Positions 1-7,387 of a stretch of DNA of 64,000 nucleotides are shown here, in pieces (within the stretch, counting starts at the first letter, position 1; every line of letters begins with the position of its first letter). The translations under genes and the position numbers were made by a program. Source of the DNA: Parundibacterium terreum (GTDB taxonomy: Bacteria; Pseudomonadota; Gammaproteobacteria; Burkholderiales; Burkholderiaceae_D); contig NZ_BMED01000003.1 of assembly GCF_014636315.1 (NCBI RefSeq), positions 186,001-250,000 on the forward strand, written 5' to 3'. The notes under the pieces were generated by a model. It saw only the letters and a list, made by a program, of their open reading frames with translations. It had not been told where the DNA came from and searched no databases.

Positions 1-711
1 GCCTATGCCGAACCTGGCCGATGGCGCGAGGCCGAAATCCTGCAGCTTGCTCTGGTCACGCGTTGTTGCATCACCGTCCTGCGCCATGGCTGTTACGCGC
101 ACCGCGGATGTTTCCGACAGCGGCGTGTTGTAGTCCACGGTTGCCCTGACCAGACCGTTGGTGGTAACGGAACCGCCGACTTCAGTGAACTGTTTCAGCG
201 TCGGTTTTTTTGTGACTTGGTTGATCACGCCGCCGGTTGAGCCGCGGCCGAACAGCATCGATGAGGGCCCCATCAATACTTCAATGGAGTCCAGAGCAAA
301 GGTGTCGCGGAAATACTGTCCGCGGTCACGGAAGCCGTCCAGATAAATATCGGTGCGCGCAGAGAAACCGTTCAGGTTGACGTTGTTGCCGATTTGGCCG
401 CCCTCGGCGCCACCCAGCGTTATGCCGGAGACGTTGCGCAAGGCATCCGCCATCGAGTTTGCACCCTGCGATTGCATCAACGCCTTATTCACGACTGTCA
501 CCGATTGAGGGATATCGCGGATATCGGCAGGCAGCTTGCCCAGAGAAACCGCACCGGGCGCGAAATCATTTTTGCTCCCCTGGATAACGACCTCAGGCAA
601 GGCGGAACTTACGCCTGCGGCTACCTGAGGCGTCGCCTGTTGCGCTAGCAAAGGCAGAGGGCTGGCAAATAGAGTGAACAAGGCTGCTGCGATCGGGGTA
701 CGGCGTATCAT
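1..711 (-). CDS. TonB-dependent siderophore receptor, N-terminal part (truncated by window edge)
   Basis: Reading the minus strand from the ATG at 711 gives 237 codons open to the window edge. Residues 1-24 look like a signal peptide ending near LLAQQ. The plug domain follows: a DIPQSV motif near residue 66, then LRNVSGI and a run ending in GRGSTGGVINQVTKKP near 155-170. This is the classic N-terminal plug of outer-membrane ferric-siderophore receptors, closest in feel to catecholate (Fiu-type) receptors. The beta-barrel lies outside the window. The protein would bind an iron chelate at the cell surface and pass it inward using TonB energy. A Fur-box-like site lies about 83 bp upstream, so iron repression is likely. 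Family assignment is firm; the substrate is inferred. Confidence 0.9.
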   Translation of the reverse strand, partial: MIRRTPIAAALFTLFASPLPLLAQQATPQVAAGVSSALPEVVIQGSKNDFAPGAVSLGKLPADIRDIPQSVTVVNKALMQSQGANSMADALRNVSGITLGGAEGGQIGNNVNLNGFSARTDIYLDGFRDRGQYFRDTFALDSIEVLMGPSSMLFGRGSTGGVINQVTKKPTLKQFTEVGGSVTTNGLVRATVDYNTPLSETSAVRVTAMAQDGDATTRDQSKLQDFGLAPSARFGIG

Positions 712-790
712 TTTATTGTCTTTCTAATAAAGTGCTTTGAATTAGCGCAAAATTTCCGGCGCTAATTGGTAAAAGAAGTGTAATTGTAAT

Positions 791-809
791 TTAAATGAGA
801 ATCGTTTGT
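791..809. promoter_or_regulatory. Fur-box-like site upstream of the siderophore receptor
   Basis: The core AATGAGAATCGTT at 794-806 matches 11 of 13 positions of the classical Fur core AATGATAATCATT. It lies between the receptor gene (start 711, minus) and the solute-binding protein gene (start about 945, plus), so it could control either or both. An in-frame ATG at 795 falls inside the site, which argues against translation from there. Confidence 0.55.
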
Positions 810-944
810 GTTTCTCTTTGTGTCATTGTTGCTAATCAAGCAGAGCAGCTTCGCATGGTGTTACATGCCAGTCCTTTGCGCAGTGCCAAGCTTGCTTGTA
901 AGATCTATTCTTTGTTTCAATTGCAATCCTTCCAAAGAAAACGA

Positions 945-1721
945 ATGCCTCTTCGTTACGCCATACTCGCCATTTGCTTCTATGTTTGTCACGGTTTTGC
1001 GTATTGCGCTCCGAAAGAGGTGGTGTTGCTGATTGGTGAGGCATTGGATGAAAAAGGGAGTCCGCGAGCGTTGGCCCCAGCCAGGCGTGCCTTGCTCAGC
1101 TATCTAGAGCAGGCGCTGAATGTTAAATTTGAGATAAGGATGTACCCTTGGGCCCGCGTGGAAAGTAATGCGGCCAACGGCGAGGGAATAGTGCTGGGCT
1201 TGTCAAAAAACGTCGATCGTCTGGCCCGGTTTCATTTCTCCGAAGCGGCCTACGCCAACAACTTGTGGCTGGTGACACGCAGCGATTCCAGGTTTTCTTT
1301 TAATTCGATCCAGGACCTGAAGGGCAAGTCGATAGGGGCGGTACGCGGATTCAGTTATGGCCCCGAGTTCGATCTCGCGAAAAACAAGGTCTTCCATGTG
1401 GAGGAAGATATTTCTTCGCGCTCATCCAGGCTAAAGAAGCTGCTTAGCAAGAGGATGGATGCCTTATTGGTATATCAACTTTCGACCGACTCGGCGGAAG
1501 AGGTAGAGGCCGGTATCAATGCCTTCATGGCAAATGAGGTCAAGGACATGGCTTTGCCTGCCAAGGTGTCATTCAGCGTACTGCCCAAACCCTTGCAGGT
1601 GGATTTCATCTATTTTTGTATCGCAAAGAACAAGGATGACGGCCTCATCGCGCGCATCAATGCGGCTCTTGCAAATGGACGGAAAACAGGTGATTTGGCT
1701 CGAGCGTTGAAAGGGCCTTAG
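945..1721 (+). CDS. Periplasmic solute-binding protein, SBP family 3-like, orphan
   Basis: The protein has 258 residues from the ATG at 945. I chose this start because it gives a clean signal peptide (MPLRYAILAICF, with cleavage near the Ala/Tyr/Cys-Ala region) and because the upstream in-frame ATG at 795 lies within a Fur-box-like site. The mature part has the layout of family 3 extracellular solute-binding proteins: an early beta strand, a YPWARVE segment near 67-73, and a central DLKGKSIGAVRGFSYG segment typical of the second lobe. No ABC permease or ATPase lies nearby, so it is an orphan binding protein, perhaps a sensor or a part of a distant transporter. A divergent receptor gene and shared regulatory spacer suggest a link to iron, but that is inference. 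A similar protein is encoded at 39804. Confidence 0.7.
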   Translation: MPLRYAILAICFYVCHGFAYCAPKEVVLLIGEALDEKGSPRALAPARRALLSYLEQALNVKFEIRMYPWARVESNAANGEGIVLGLSKNVDRLARFHFSEAAYANNLWLVTRSDSRFSFNSIQDLKGKSIGAVRGFSYGPEFDLAKNKVFHVEEDISSRSSRLKKLLSKRMDALLVYQLSTDSAEEVEAGINAFMANEVKDMALPAKVSFSVLPKPLQVDFIYFCIAKNKDDGLIARINAALANGRKTGDLARALKGP

Positions 1722-2052
1722 CGGCAGAAGCTTTTTTGACGCCAGTTTTGTTGCCAACTGATCCTGCCTATGTCGATAGCAAAACACCAGGCCGTGGCCT
1801 GGTGTTTTTGTTTTGGCGATACGAGATGCTGCTGCTCAGTGCTGCTTGGTGCTACTGTGCATGATTGCTGGCTTCCCCTACGAAACAGCAGCTTTGATCA
1901 TTTTTAATGATTATTAGAGTAAATCCACCGTTTCCCAAAACGTAACCGATCAACAAGCGAGTACCGTAGTATACTTATTCCGTAAAGCAATTTTGCTGAA
2001 TGTAAATGCTTGGTAAAAAGCAATAAAATATGCAAAAAACTGGAATACAAAC
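1722..2052. other. Intergenic spacer, AT-rich, no gene seen
   Basis: It holds a strong hairpin (listed separately) and then about 200 bases of AT-rich sequence before the small GTG-started gene at 2053. A TATACT hexamer near 1970 could be a -10 element, but I see no convincing -35 partner. No RNA gene was recognised. Confidence 0.4.
1783..1812 (+). terminator. Rho-independent terminator after the solute-binding protein gene
   Basis: AACACCAGGCC and GGCCTGGTGTT form an 11-bp arm pair around GT, followed by TTTGTTTT. It lies about 60 bp downstream of the stop at 1721. Confidence 0.8.
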
Positions 2053-2310
2053 GTGAACCAACTGAAATCCGCTCTGAACGCGCTCTATATCACTGAAGGT
2101 GTAGCGGGCACCAAGTTCTATCACTTGTCTACTGCACTCTCAAAGTCGGTATCGCTGTGCGATAAATTGACGATGAATGCCAACTTGCCCTTGTCGCACT
2201 GGGGCACCAAAACGCAGATGAAAGAACGCTATTGCGTCAAATGCGAAGCTGCTGGCGCCGAGGCGCTGACGCAGGCTGGCATCGCCTTGACCGCCCCAGA
2301 ACAGCAATAG
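2053..2310 (+). CDS. Small hypothetical protein with CxxC motif
   Basis: This is an 85-residue protein starting with GTG at 2053. I do not recognise the family. It is hydrophilic with no signal peptide or membrane segment. It has three cysteines: C36, and C61/C64 in the motif RYCVKC, so a metal site or redox pair is possible. Upstream is about 240 bp of AT-rich spacer after a terminator, so it is probably its own transcription unit. Codon use is ordinary and the frame stays open over a plausible length. That supports a real gene, but no function can be assigned. Confidence 0.5.
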   Translation: MNQLKSALNALYITEGVAGTKFYHLSTALSKSVSLCDKLTMNANLPLSHWGTKTQMKERYCVKCEAAGAEALTQAGIALTAPEQQ

Positions 2311-2365
2311 CCATATACTGGTCCAAGCCTGTCAGGTGTGGCAGAGGATCGCTGGTTCCTTTTAC

Positions 2366-2485
2366 TTAAAACGAAAACAGGATATTTGCCTGGTGCAGAA
2401 AATCGCTGCCACACAAGATAACGGCCATCAGCCCGGCAACAAGCGTCGGAATCGTCACGAATACTGTCATTGGATATTTGGACAT
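2366..2485 (-). CDS. Candidate 39-residue single-pass membrane protein
   Basis: The minus strand has ATG at 2485, preceded by a Shine-Dalgarno-like GGGAG (CGGGAGTACCGT just before the ATG), and 39 sense codons to TAA at 2366-2368. The peptide starts MSKYPMTVFVTIPTLVAGL and continues into a hydrophobic stretch, so residues 7-25 form one likely membrane helix, followed by a short polar tail ending LFSF. I do not recognise the family. The ribosome-binding site, start codon and hydrophobic profile together make it a fair candidate. It lies between the Cys-containing small protein and the EamA gene, with its own spacer on each side. Its role is unknown. Confidence 0.4.
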   Translation of the reverse strand: MSKYPMTVFVTIPTLVAGLMAVILCGSDFLHQANILFSF

Positions 2486-2577
2486 ACGGTACTCCCGAGT
2501 TGATCCTTGATGCCTTCATGCTAGATGGCAACATGGTCCAGCGGTATCGGAATTTCCCGTAAGCATGTGTAGGACAG

Positions 2578-2614
2578 GCGGCAGCCTGAGGGATTACTGA
2601 GCTGCCGCTTTTGT
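2578..2614 (+). terminator. Hairpin followed by T-rich tract
   Basis: GCGGCAGC (2578-2585) and GCTGCCGC (2601-2608) form an 8-bp stem followed by TTTTG. It reads as a plus-strand terminator. The nearest plus-strand gene ends at 2310, so the assignment is loose. It may also limit read-through toward the EamA gene end. Confidence 0.45.
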
Positions 2615-2671
2615 TACCATTTTAGTTGCCGCCCCCCTACGCAACTGTATCATTGCGCAATGATAGCCTTG

Positions 2672-3580
2672 CTACTTGGTAGCGAGCTGCGCGACCGGAG
2701 CCTTGGCCGGTTTTAACACCATCCATACCGCTATGCCTATCAGCGCGCCGCCAGCCGCATGCGCCAGCGATATCTGCTCTCCCAGAAATAATGCACCCCA
2801 CAATACGCCGAAAGGCGGTATCAGGAAGGTCACCGTCAAGGATTTTACCGGCCCCAGATCCGCTATCAGCCTGAAGTACAGGATGTAGGCCAGCGAGGTG
2901 CAGATGAAACCCAGGCCTGCCAGTGCCAGCCACACGCCGCTATCACCCCAGGTGGGCGGTGGTGTGTTGATCGCGGTATAGGCGAAGAAGGGCAGCAGCA
3001 CGGCGGTGGCGCCAAGCTGGCTGGCAAAGGCGACCAGCTTGCTGTCCAGCCCGCCCTTGTCGGAAATCCAGCGTTTGGTCAGGAAGCTGGCCAGGCCATA
3101 GCAAGCGGTGGCCACCAGGCAGGCTAGTGCGCCCAGCAGGATATCGCCGGTCATCTCTACCGGGCCAGTGCGGGTCAATACTGCCACGCCTGCAAGGCCG
3201 AACAAGACGCCGGCGACTTTTGCAACGGTCAATTTATCCCTGAAGAACAGCGCGCCTATCACCACTCCCATCAGCGGCGTGGTGGCGTTGAAGATGGCGG
3301 AATAGCCAGCCGGCAGTACCTTGGCGGCCAGACTGTACATGACGAAGGGAATGCCTGAGTTGATCACACCCAGCGTCATTGCCACCCCCAGCTTGCCCTT
3401 CATATCCCATTTCACTCGCATGGCCAGCAGCAGTATCACCAGACCCAGCATCGCAAACAAGACCCTGAAAAACGCAGTAGGCATGGCGCCGATCACGGGC
3501 GCAATGATGCGCAGGAACAGGAAGCTCGCGCCCCAGATTGCCGAGAGACCGAGTAGCCGGCTTAAATCTGCTAATTTCAA
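2672..3580 (-). CDS. EamA/DMT-superfamily transporter
   Basis: The protein has 302 residues with about ten hydrophobic segments arranged as two EamA repeats (roughly 10-140 and 155-290). Typical features are WGASFLFLRI near the N terminus, the FNATTPLMGVVIGALFFRDKL segment closing repeat one, and PPFGVLWGALFLGEQ closing repeat two. These inner-membrane proteins usually export metabolites or amino acids; the substrate cannot be told from sequence. It is divergent from the LysR regulator at 3848 across a 267-bp spacer, a common regulator-target arrangement, so control by that LysR protein is likely but inferred. Length is normal for the family. Confidence 0.88.
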   Translation of the reverse strand: MKLADLSRLLGLSAIWGASFLFLRIIAPVIGAMPTAFFRVLFAMLGLVILLLAMRVKWDMKGKLGVAMTLGVINSGIPFVMYSLAAKVLPAGYSAIFNATTPLMGVVIGALFFRDKLTVAKVAGVLFGLAGVAVLTRTGPVEMTGDILLGALACLVATACYGLASFLTKRWISDKGGLDSKLVAFASQLGATAVLLPFFAYTAINTPPPTWGDSGVWLALAGLGFICTSLAYILYFRLIADLGPVKSLTVTFLIPPFGVLWGALFLGEQISLAHAAGGALIGIAVWMVLKPAKAPVAQLATK

Positions 3581-3755
3581 AATGATTCTCCGTTGATGTT
3601 TTTTGTATGTATCTATGCAGCGATGTTATTCAGCATCATAGATGGGCTGACGCTGCGTGTCTGGCTGAAATCGGACATGTAACCTAAAGACTTCCTGGCC
3701 AGATAAAGCTGCCACTATGAGTTCCGACAAATAAATGGGCTATTAGATATGCCAT

Positions 3756-3773
3756 TAACTATTACTAATGTTA
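3756..3773. promoter_or_regulatory. Candidate LysR-type operator between EamA and LysR genes
   Basis: TAAC-N10-GTTA forms a dyad in the divergent spacer, 75 bp before the LysR start. Its shape fits the T-N11-A dyads bound by LysR-type proteins. It rests on one short dyad only. Confidence 0.3.
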
Positions 3774-3847
3774 GGCTTATCATTGGAACACCGTAGCAGG
3801 ACTACTACAAATCATTTTTTCTGAACTTGGTATAGAAAAACTTAATC

Positions 3848-4738
3848 ATGAAGAGCAAAACGCCGCCCCTGCATGCGCTGCATTGTTTCGAGTGCGTCAG
3901 CCGCCATCTGAGCATCAAGCACGCGGCGGCAGAAATGCACGTGACGCCCGCTGCCATCAGCCAGCAAATCAGCAAGCTGGAGCAAATGCTGGAGGTGATC
4001 CTGTTTGAACGCAGCGGCCGCAAATTCGCATTGAGCGAGGCGGGGCTCAGCTATTTTCATGGCATCCGGGCCGCATTCAGGCAAATAGAAGATGCAACGG
4101 AGCGGCTGGCCCTGACCAAGGCAGAGCCGGTCGTCACGCTCAGTTGTACTACCGTATTTGCGATGCAGTACCTGCTGCCGCGGTTACCGGGCTTTCAGGC
4201 CAGGCATGCCGGCATAGACGTGCGCATCAGCACCACGCACCGGCTGGTGGACTTCGCCCACGATGGAGTGGATATCGCGGTGCGCCATGGCATGGGACAG
4301 TATCCGGGCCTGGTGTCGGAGTTGCTGATTGATGATCCCTTATATCCCGTTTGCAGCCCGTCCTTGCTGCCGGCGCGCAAACGGCTGAAAACAGCGGATG
4401 AGCTGGCGGGTTTTACCTTACTGCATGACGTACACAAGGATGATTGGCGCATGTGGCTGCAGGCAGTTGCTGCGACGCAGGTCGATAGCTCAGTGGGCCC
4501 GATTTTTGAAGATTCCAATAATGCGATAGAAGCCGCGGTAGCCGGGCACGGAGTGGCCCTGGCGAGAAAATCCCTGGTGAGTGCGAAGCTGGCCGATGGG
4601 CGCTTGGTCATGCCGTTCAAGACAGCGATCAGCGTGCCGATTGCTTATTACCTGGTGTATCCAGCCGATACGCCCTTGCGCAAGGAGGTGGATTTATTTC
4701 GCCTGTGGCTGCTGGATGAAGGGAAGGCAGCGGAATAG
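3848..4738 (+). CDS. LysR-family transcriptional regulator (GcvA-like)
   Basis: The protein has 296 residues. The N-terminal winged helix-turn-helix covers about 5-65: PLHALHCFECVSRH, then HAAAEMHVTPAAISQQI and LEQMLEVILFERSGR, the typical LysR recognition region. A periplasmic-binding-like effector domain follows from about 90 to 290. The N-terminal pattern PPLHAL...CFE resembles the GcvA branch. It is divergent from the EamA exporter and probably regulates it, and perhaps itself, in response to a small molecule. The ligand is unknown. Confidence 0.9.
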   Translation: MKSKTPPLHALHCFECVSRHLSIKHAAAEMHVTPAAISQQISKLEQMLEVILFERSGRKFALSEAGLSYFHGIRAAFRQIEDATERLALTKAEPVVTLSCTTVFAMQYLLPRLPGFQARHAGIDVRISTTHRLVDFAHDGVDIAVRHGMGQYPGLVSELLIDDPLYPVCSPSLLPARKRLKTADELAGFTLLHDVHKDDWRMWLQAVAATQVDSSVGPIFEDSNNAIEAAVAGHGVALARKSLVSAKLADGRLVMPFKTAISVPIAYYLVYPADTPLRKEVDLFRLWLLDEGKAAE

Positions 4739-4803
4739 TGCAGGGCCAGGACCGGTGCAATTGCGCCAGCCCCTGGCCCAACTTGTGCGCGCTAATTGCG
4801 AGT

Positions 4804-6513
4804 TTATATTTTTTCCAGCTTGGCCTGATTTTCCAGCGCAGTATTGCGTATCGCGTCCAGGCTGGCGTTTGGTGTAATCAGGTTGCCGTCGTAGCGCAGT
4901 TCTATCAGCGCCGGCAGGCTGGTAGTTTGCGTATGCGCCAACGCGCGCTGCAGTGCCGGTGCAAATTCTTCAGTCTTTTCAACCACCTCGCCGGCAGCGC
5001 CGTAGGCGCGGGCCAGTGCTGCAAAGTCCGGGTTGTGCAGTTCCGTGCCGGAAACGCGAGTGGGAAATTCTCTTTCCTGGTGCATGCGTATGGTGCCGAA
5101 CATGCCATTATTGAACACGATGATGATGACACCGGCCCGGTACTGTACGGCAGTCGCCAGCTCCTGGCCATTCATCAGGTATTCGCCGTCGCCGGCAAAG
5201 GTAACAACGGTACGTTCCGGCTGCATGATTTTTGCGGCAATACCGGCGGGTACTCCATAGCCCATTGCCCCGGACGTAGGCGCCAGTTGCGTGCGCCAGC
5301 CGCCATAACGATAGAAGCGGTGCGCCCAGGTCGCATAGTTGCCTGCGCCGTTGGTAATGATCGTATCCTTGGCTGCCACGTTCATCAGATCCTGCACCAG
5401 CTGCCACAGGTTGAGCGGCGTTTCCTTGCTCTTGAATATCGGCGGTTCGGTCTGGTAGGCGGCCAATTCGGTTTTTGCCGCTTGCACGCTGTCTTTCCAC
5501 GCACTGGCGTCGACCGCCTGCATGCTTTTCAGCGCGGCGGCAATCTGCGGCATGCCGCTATTGATCATCAGGTCGGCCTGATAGACACGTCCCAGTTCCA
5601 GTGCATCGCTGTGTATGTGTATCAGGCTTTGGCGGGGCACCGGTGCTTCTAGGATGCTGTAGCCGCTGGTGGTCATTTCGCCCAGCCGGGGGCCTATCGC
5701 GATGACCAGGTCGGCATCCCGGATGCGCTGAGCGAGCTTGGGATTGATGCCTATACCCACATCGCCTATGTAGTTGGGATGGGCATTGTCCATCAGGTCC
5801 TGAAAACGGAAGGCGCAGCCGACTGGCAAATGATTGCTGGCCGCGAAGCCGGCAATATCCTGGCATGCATCTTCACTCCAGCCGCTGCCGCCCAGAATGA
5901 CCACCGGGCGCTGCGCCCTTTGCAGGCGGGTGCGCAACTCGGCCAGTTGCGTTGGCGCAGGAGACGCCTGCACCGGCATATAGCGGCGCGTGTCAGCAAT
6001 ATCTGCGCTCGCTGCCAGCACGTCTTCCGGTAGTGCTAGCACGACCGGACCAGGCCGGCCGCTGGTGGCTACCTGGAAGGCGCGGGCGATGTATTCGGGG
6101 ATGCGGTCGGCACGGTCTATCTGCGCCACCCATTTTGCCATCTGCCCGTACATGCGCCGGTAGTCAATTTCCTGGAAGGCTTCGCGCTCGACAAAATCAT
6201 TGCCCACCTGGCCCACGAACAGGATCATGGGCGTGGAATCCTGGAAGGCCGTATGCACACCGATAGCTGCATTGGTAGCGCCCGGCCCACGGGTGACGAA
6301 GCAGATGCCGGGGCGGCCGGTCATCTTTCCATAAGCATCCGCCATGAAAGCGGCACCGCCTTCCTGGCGATTGATGATGAAGCGGATATCGCTGTCATAC
6401 AGTGCATCCAGTACCGGCAGATAGCTCTCGCCAGGCACGCCAAAAACGATATCGACACCATGGACCTGCAGGGCATCTACCACCAGCTGACCACCAGAGC
6501 GCAATTTGTGCAT
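4804..6513 (-). CDS. Thiamine-diphosphate-dependent enzyme, acetolactate synthase large-subunit-like
   Basis: The protein has 569 residues from the ATG at 6513 (MHKLRSGGQ). Family alignment favours this over an ATG 30 bases further upstream, and neither has a clear ribosome site. The N-terminal Pyr domain holds FGVPGE and the catalytic glutamate in NRQEGGAAFMADAYG (Glu51). A central domain follows, then a PP domain with the ThDP/Mg motif beginning GDGEYLMNGQEL and ending in FNN. It belongs to the decarboxylase/ligase family that includes acetolactate synthase and glyoxylate carboligase. No small regulatory subunit (IlvN) gene is adjacent, so a catabolic or side role is more likely than branched-chain amino acid synthesis. 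The exact reaction is unknown. It stands alone between a LysR gene and rnpB. Confidence 0.85.
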   Translation of the reverse strand: MHKLRSGGQLVVDALQVHGVDIVFGVPGESYLPVLDALYDSDIRFIINRQEGGAAFMADAYGKMTGRPGICFVTRGPGATNAAIGVHTAFQDSTPMILFVGQVGNDFVEREAFQEIDYRRMYGQMAKWVAQIDRADRIPEYIARAFQVATSGRPGPVVLALPEDVLAASADIADTRRYMPVQASPAPTQLAELRTRLQRAQRPVVILGGSGWSEDACQDIAGFAASNHLPVGCAFRFQDLMDNAHPNYIGDVGIGINPKLAQRIRDADLVIAIGPRLGEMTTSGYSILEAPVPRQSLIHIHSDALELGRVYQADLMINSGMPQIAAALKSMQAVDASAWKDSVQAAKTELAAYQTEPPIFKSKETPLNLWQLVQDLMNVAAKDTIITNGAGNYATWAHRFYRYGGWRTQLAPTSGAMGYGVPAGIAAKIMQPERTVVTFAGDGEYLMNGQELATAVQYRAGVIIIVFNNGMFGTIRMHQEREFPTRVSGTELHNPDFAALARAYGAAGEVVEKTEEFAPALQRALAHTQTTSLPALIELRYDGNLITPNASLDAIRNTALENQAKLEKI

Positions 6514-6623
6514 GACAATAGAATAAGTAAAGTAGAAAGCCATACGCTACCAGAAACACGGCCTGACTTGTTGAGTCTCCCGATTATCAGCAGGCATTGC
6601 TAGGAAGAGCAGGGCTGCGCTGT

Positions 6624-6629
6624 TACAAT
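6624..6629 (+). promoter_or_regulatory. Candidate -10 element of rnpB
   Basis: TACAAT lies 8 bases before the first base of the RNase P RNA helix at 6637. No strong -35 is seen at 16-18 bp spacing. Confidence 0.4.
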
Positions 6630-6636
6630 ACGGCCT

Positions 6637-6971
6637 GAAGCAAGCCAGACAATCGCTGGCCTTATCGTAATGTTAAGGCGGGAGGAAGGTCCGGACTCCA
6701 TAGAGCAGGGTGACGGCTAACGGCCGTACGCTGAAAGCCGCAAGGTATAAGGCGAGGAATAGGGCCACAGAGACGAGCGTATTTAGTTACGGTGAAACGC
6801 GGTAACCTCCACCCGGAGCAATTTCAAATAGGCACGCATTGATGCTGCTCGCGGAGCGTGCGGGTAGAAAGCTTGAGCGCTGGAGTAATCCAGCGCCTAG
6901 AGGAATGATTGTCATAGCACGAAGCAGCAATGCCGAGTGCCGTAACAGAATCCGGCCTACCGGCTTGCTTC
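6637..6971 (+). ncRNA. rnpB: RNase P RNA, class A
   Basis: The conserved elements are visible: GAGGAAGGTCCGGACTCC near 6681-6699, AGGGTGACGGCTAACGGC nearby, the AGAGGAATG stretch near 6898, and ACAGAATCCGGCCTA near 6945. The first bases GAAGCAAGCC pair exactly with GGCTTGCTTC at the end, which sets both ends. At 335 nt it is a normal size for a proteobacterial catalytic RNA. It matures tRNA 5' ends. A short T-rich tract after 6972 probably ends transcription. Confidence 0.95.
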
Positions 6972-7387
6972 ATTTTTATTTTAATCCGTAGTCAGGTTTT
7001 CTTGCCTCGGCCCTCCCAGCATTGCTGTTTTCGTTTCTCTTCCTGTTCTCTTCTGTTCTTAACTTCCCCTCATTCCATATCGTTTACCGTCTTTGCGCCT
7101 GTTTTTTTGCGTGTATACGTTCTGCCATCGATTTGTTGTATAGCTGCATTAGAATGTAATTGGGAAATTTCCGGTGGTACACTTTAAAAAAAGCACACGT
7201 CAAAGTGGATGCTTTAACTATTATTAATAACGAGACATGCATTTCTATCCAAATTGCACGCCCTTTTCAGTAGGGGTAAATGCAAGACCTTTCCCTGTTT
7301 GCTCCACGCTTTGAGCGATTTGTTTCCCAACGATAATCTTGATTTATTTGTCACACACGAGTCCTTTGATTAAATAAAGGTATCCGC
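6972..7387. other. Intergenic spacer before the c-di-GMP gene
   Basis: This is 416 bases, AT-rich toward the 3' side. It holds a perfect 10-bp palindrome GGAAATTTCC at 7163-7172 and a purine-rich ribosome site (AAAGG) just before the ATG at 7388. No gene or RNA was recognised. Confidence 0.35.

Noticed and set aside
795..944. N-terminal extension of the solute-binding protein from an ATG at 795
   Set aside because: The ATG lies inside the Fur-like site, and the extension would put 50 residues before a clean signal peptide that begins at 945.
4738..5652. 304-residue plus-strand reading frame
   Set aside because: It lies antisense to the thiamine-diphosphate enzyme, which has clear motifs; composition is Arg/His-rich as in shadow frames.
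6930..7187. 85-residue plus-strand reading frame
   Set aside because: It begins within the 3' part of the RNase P RNA, and the peptide is Phe/Ser/Leu-rich with no family features.
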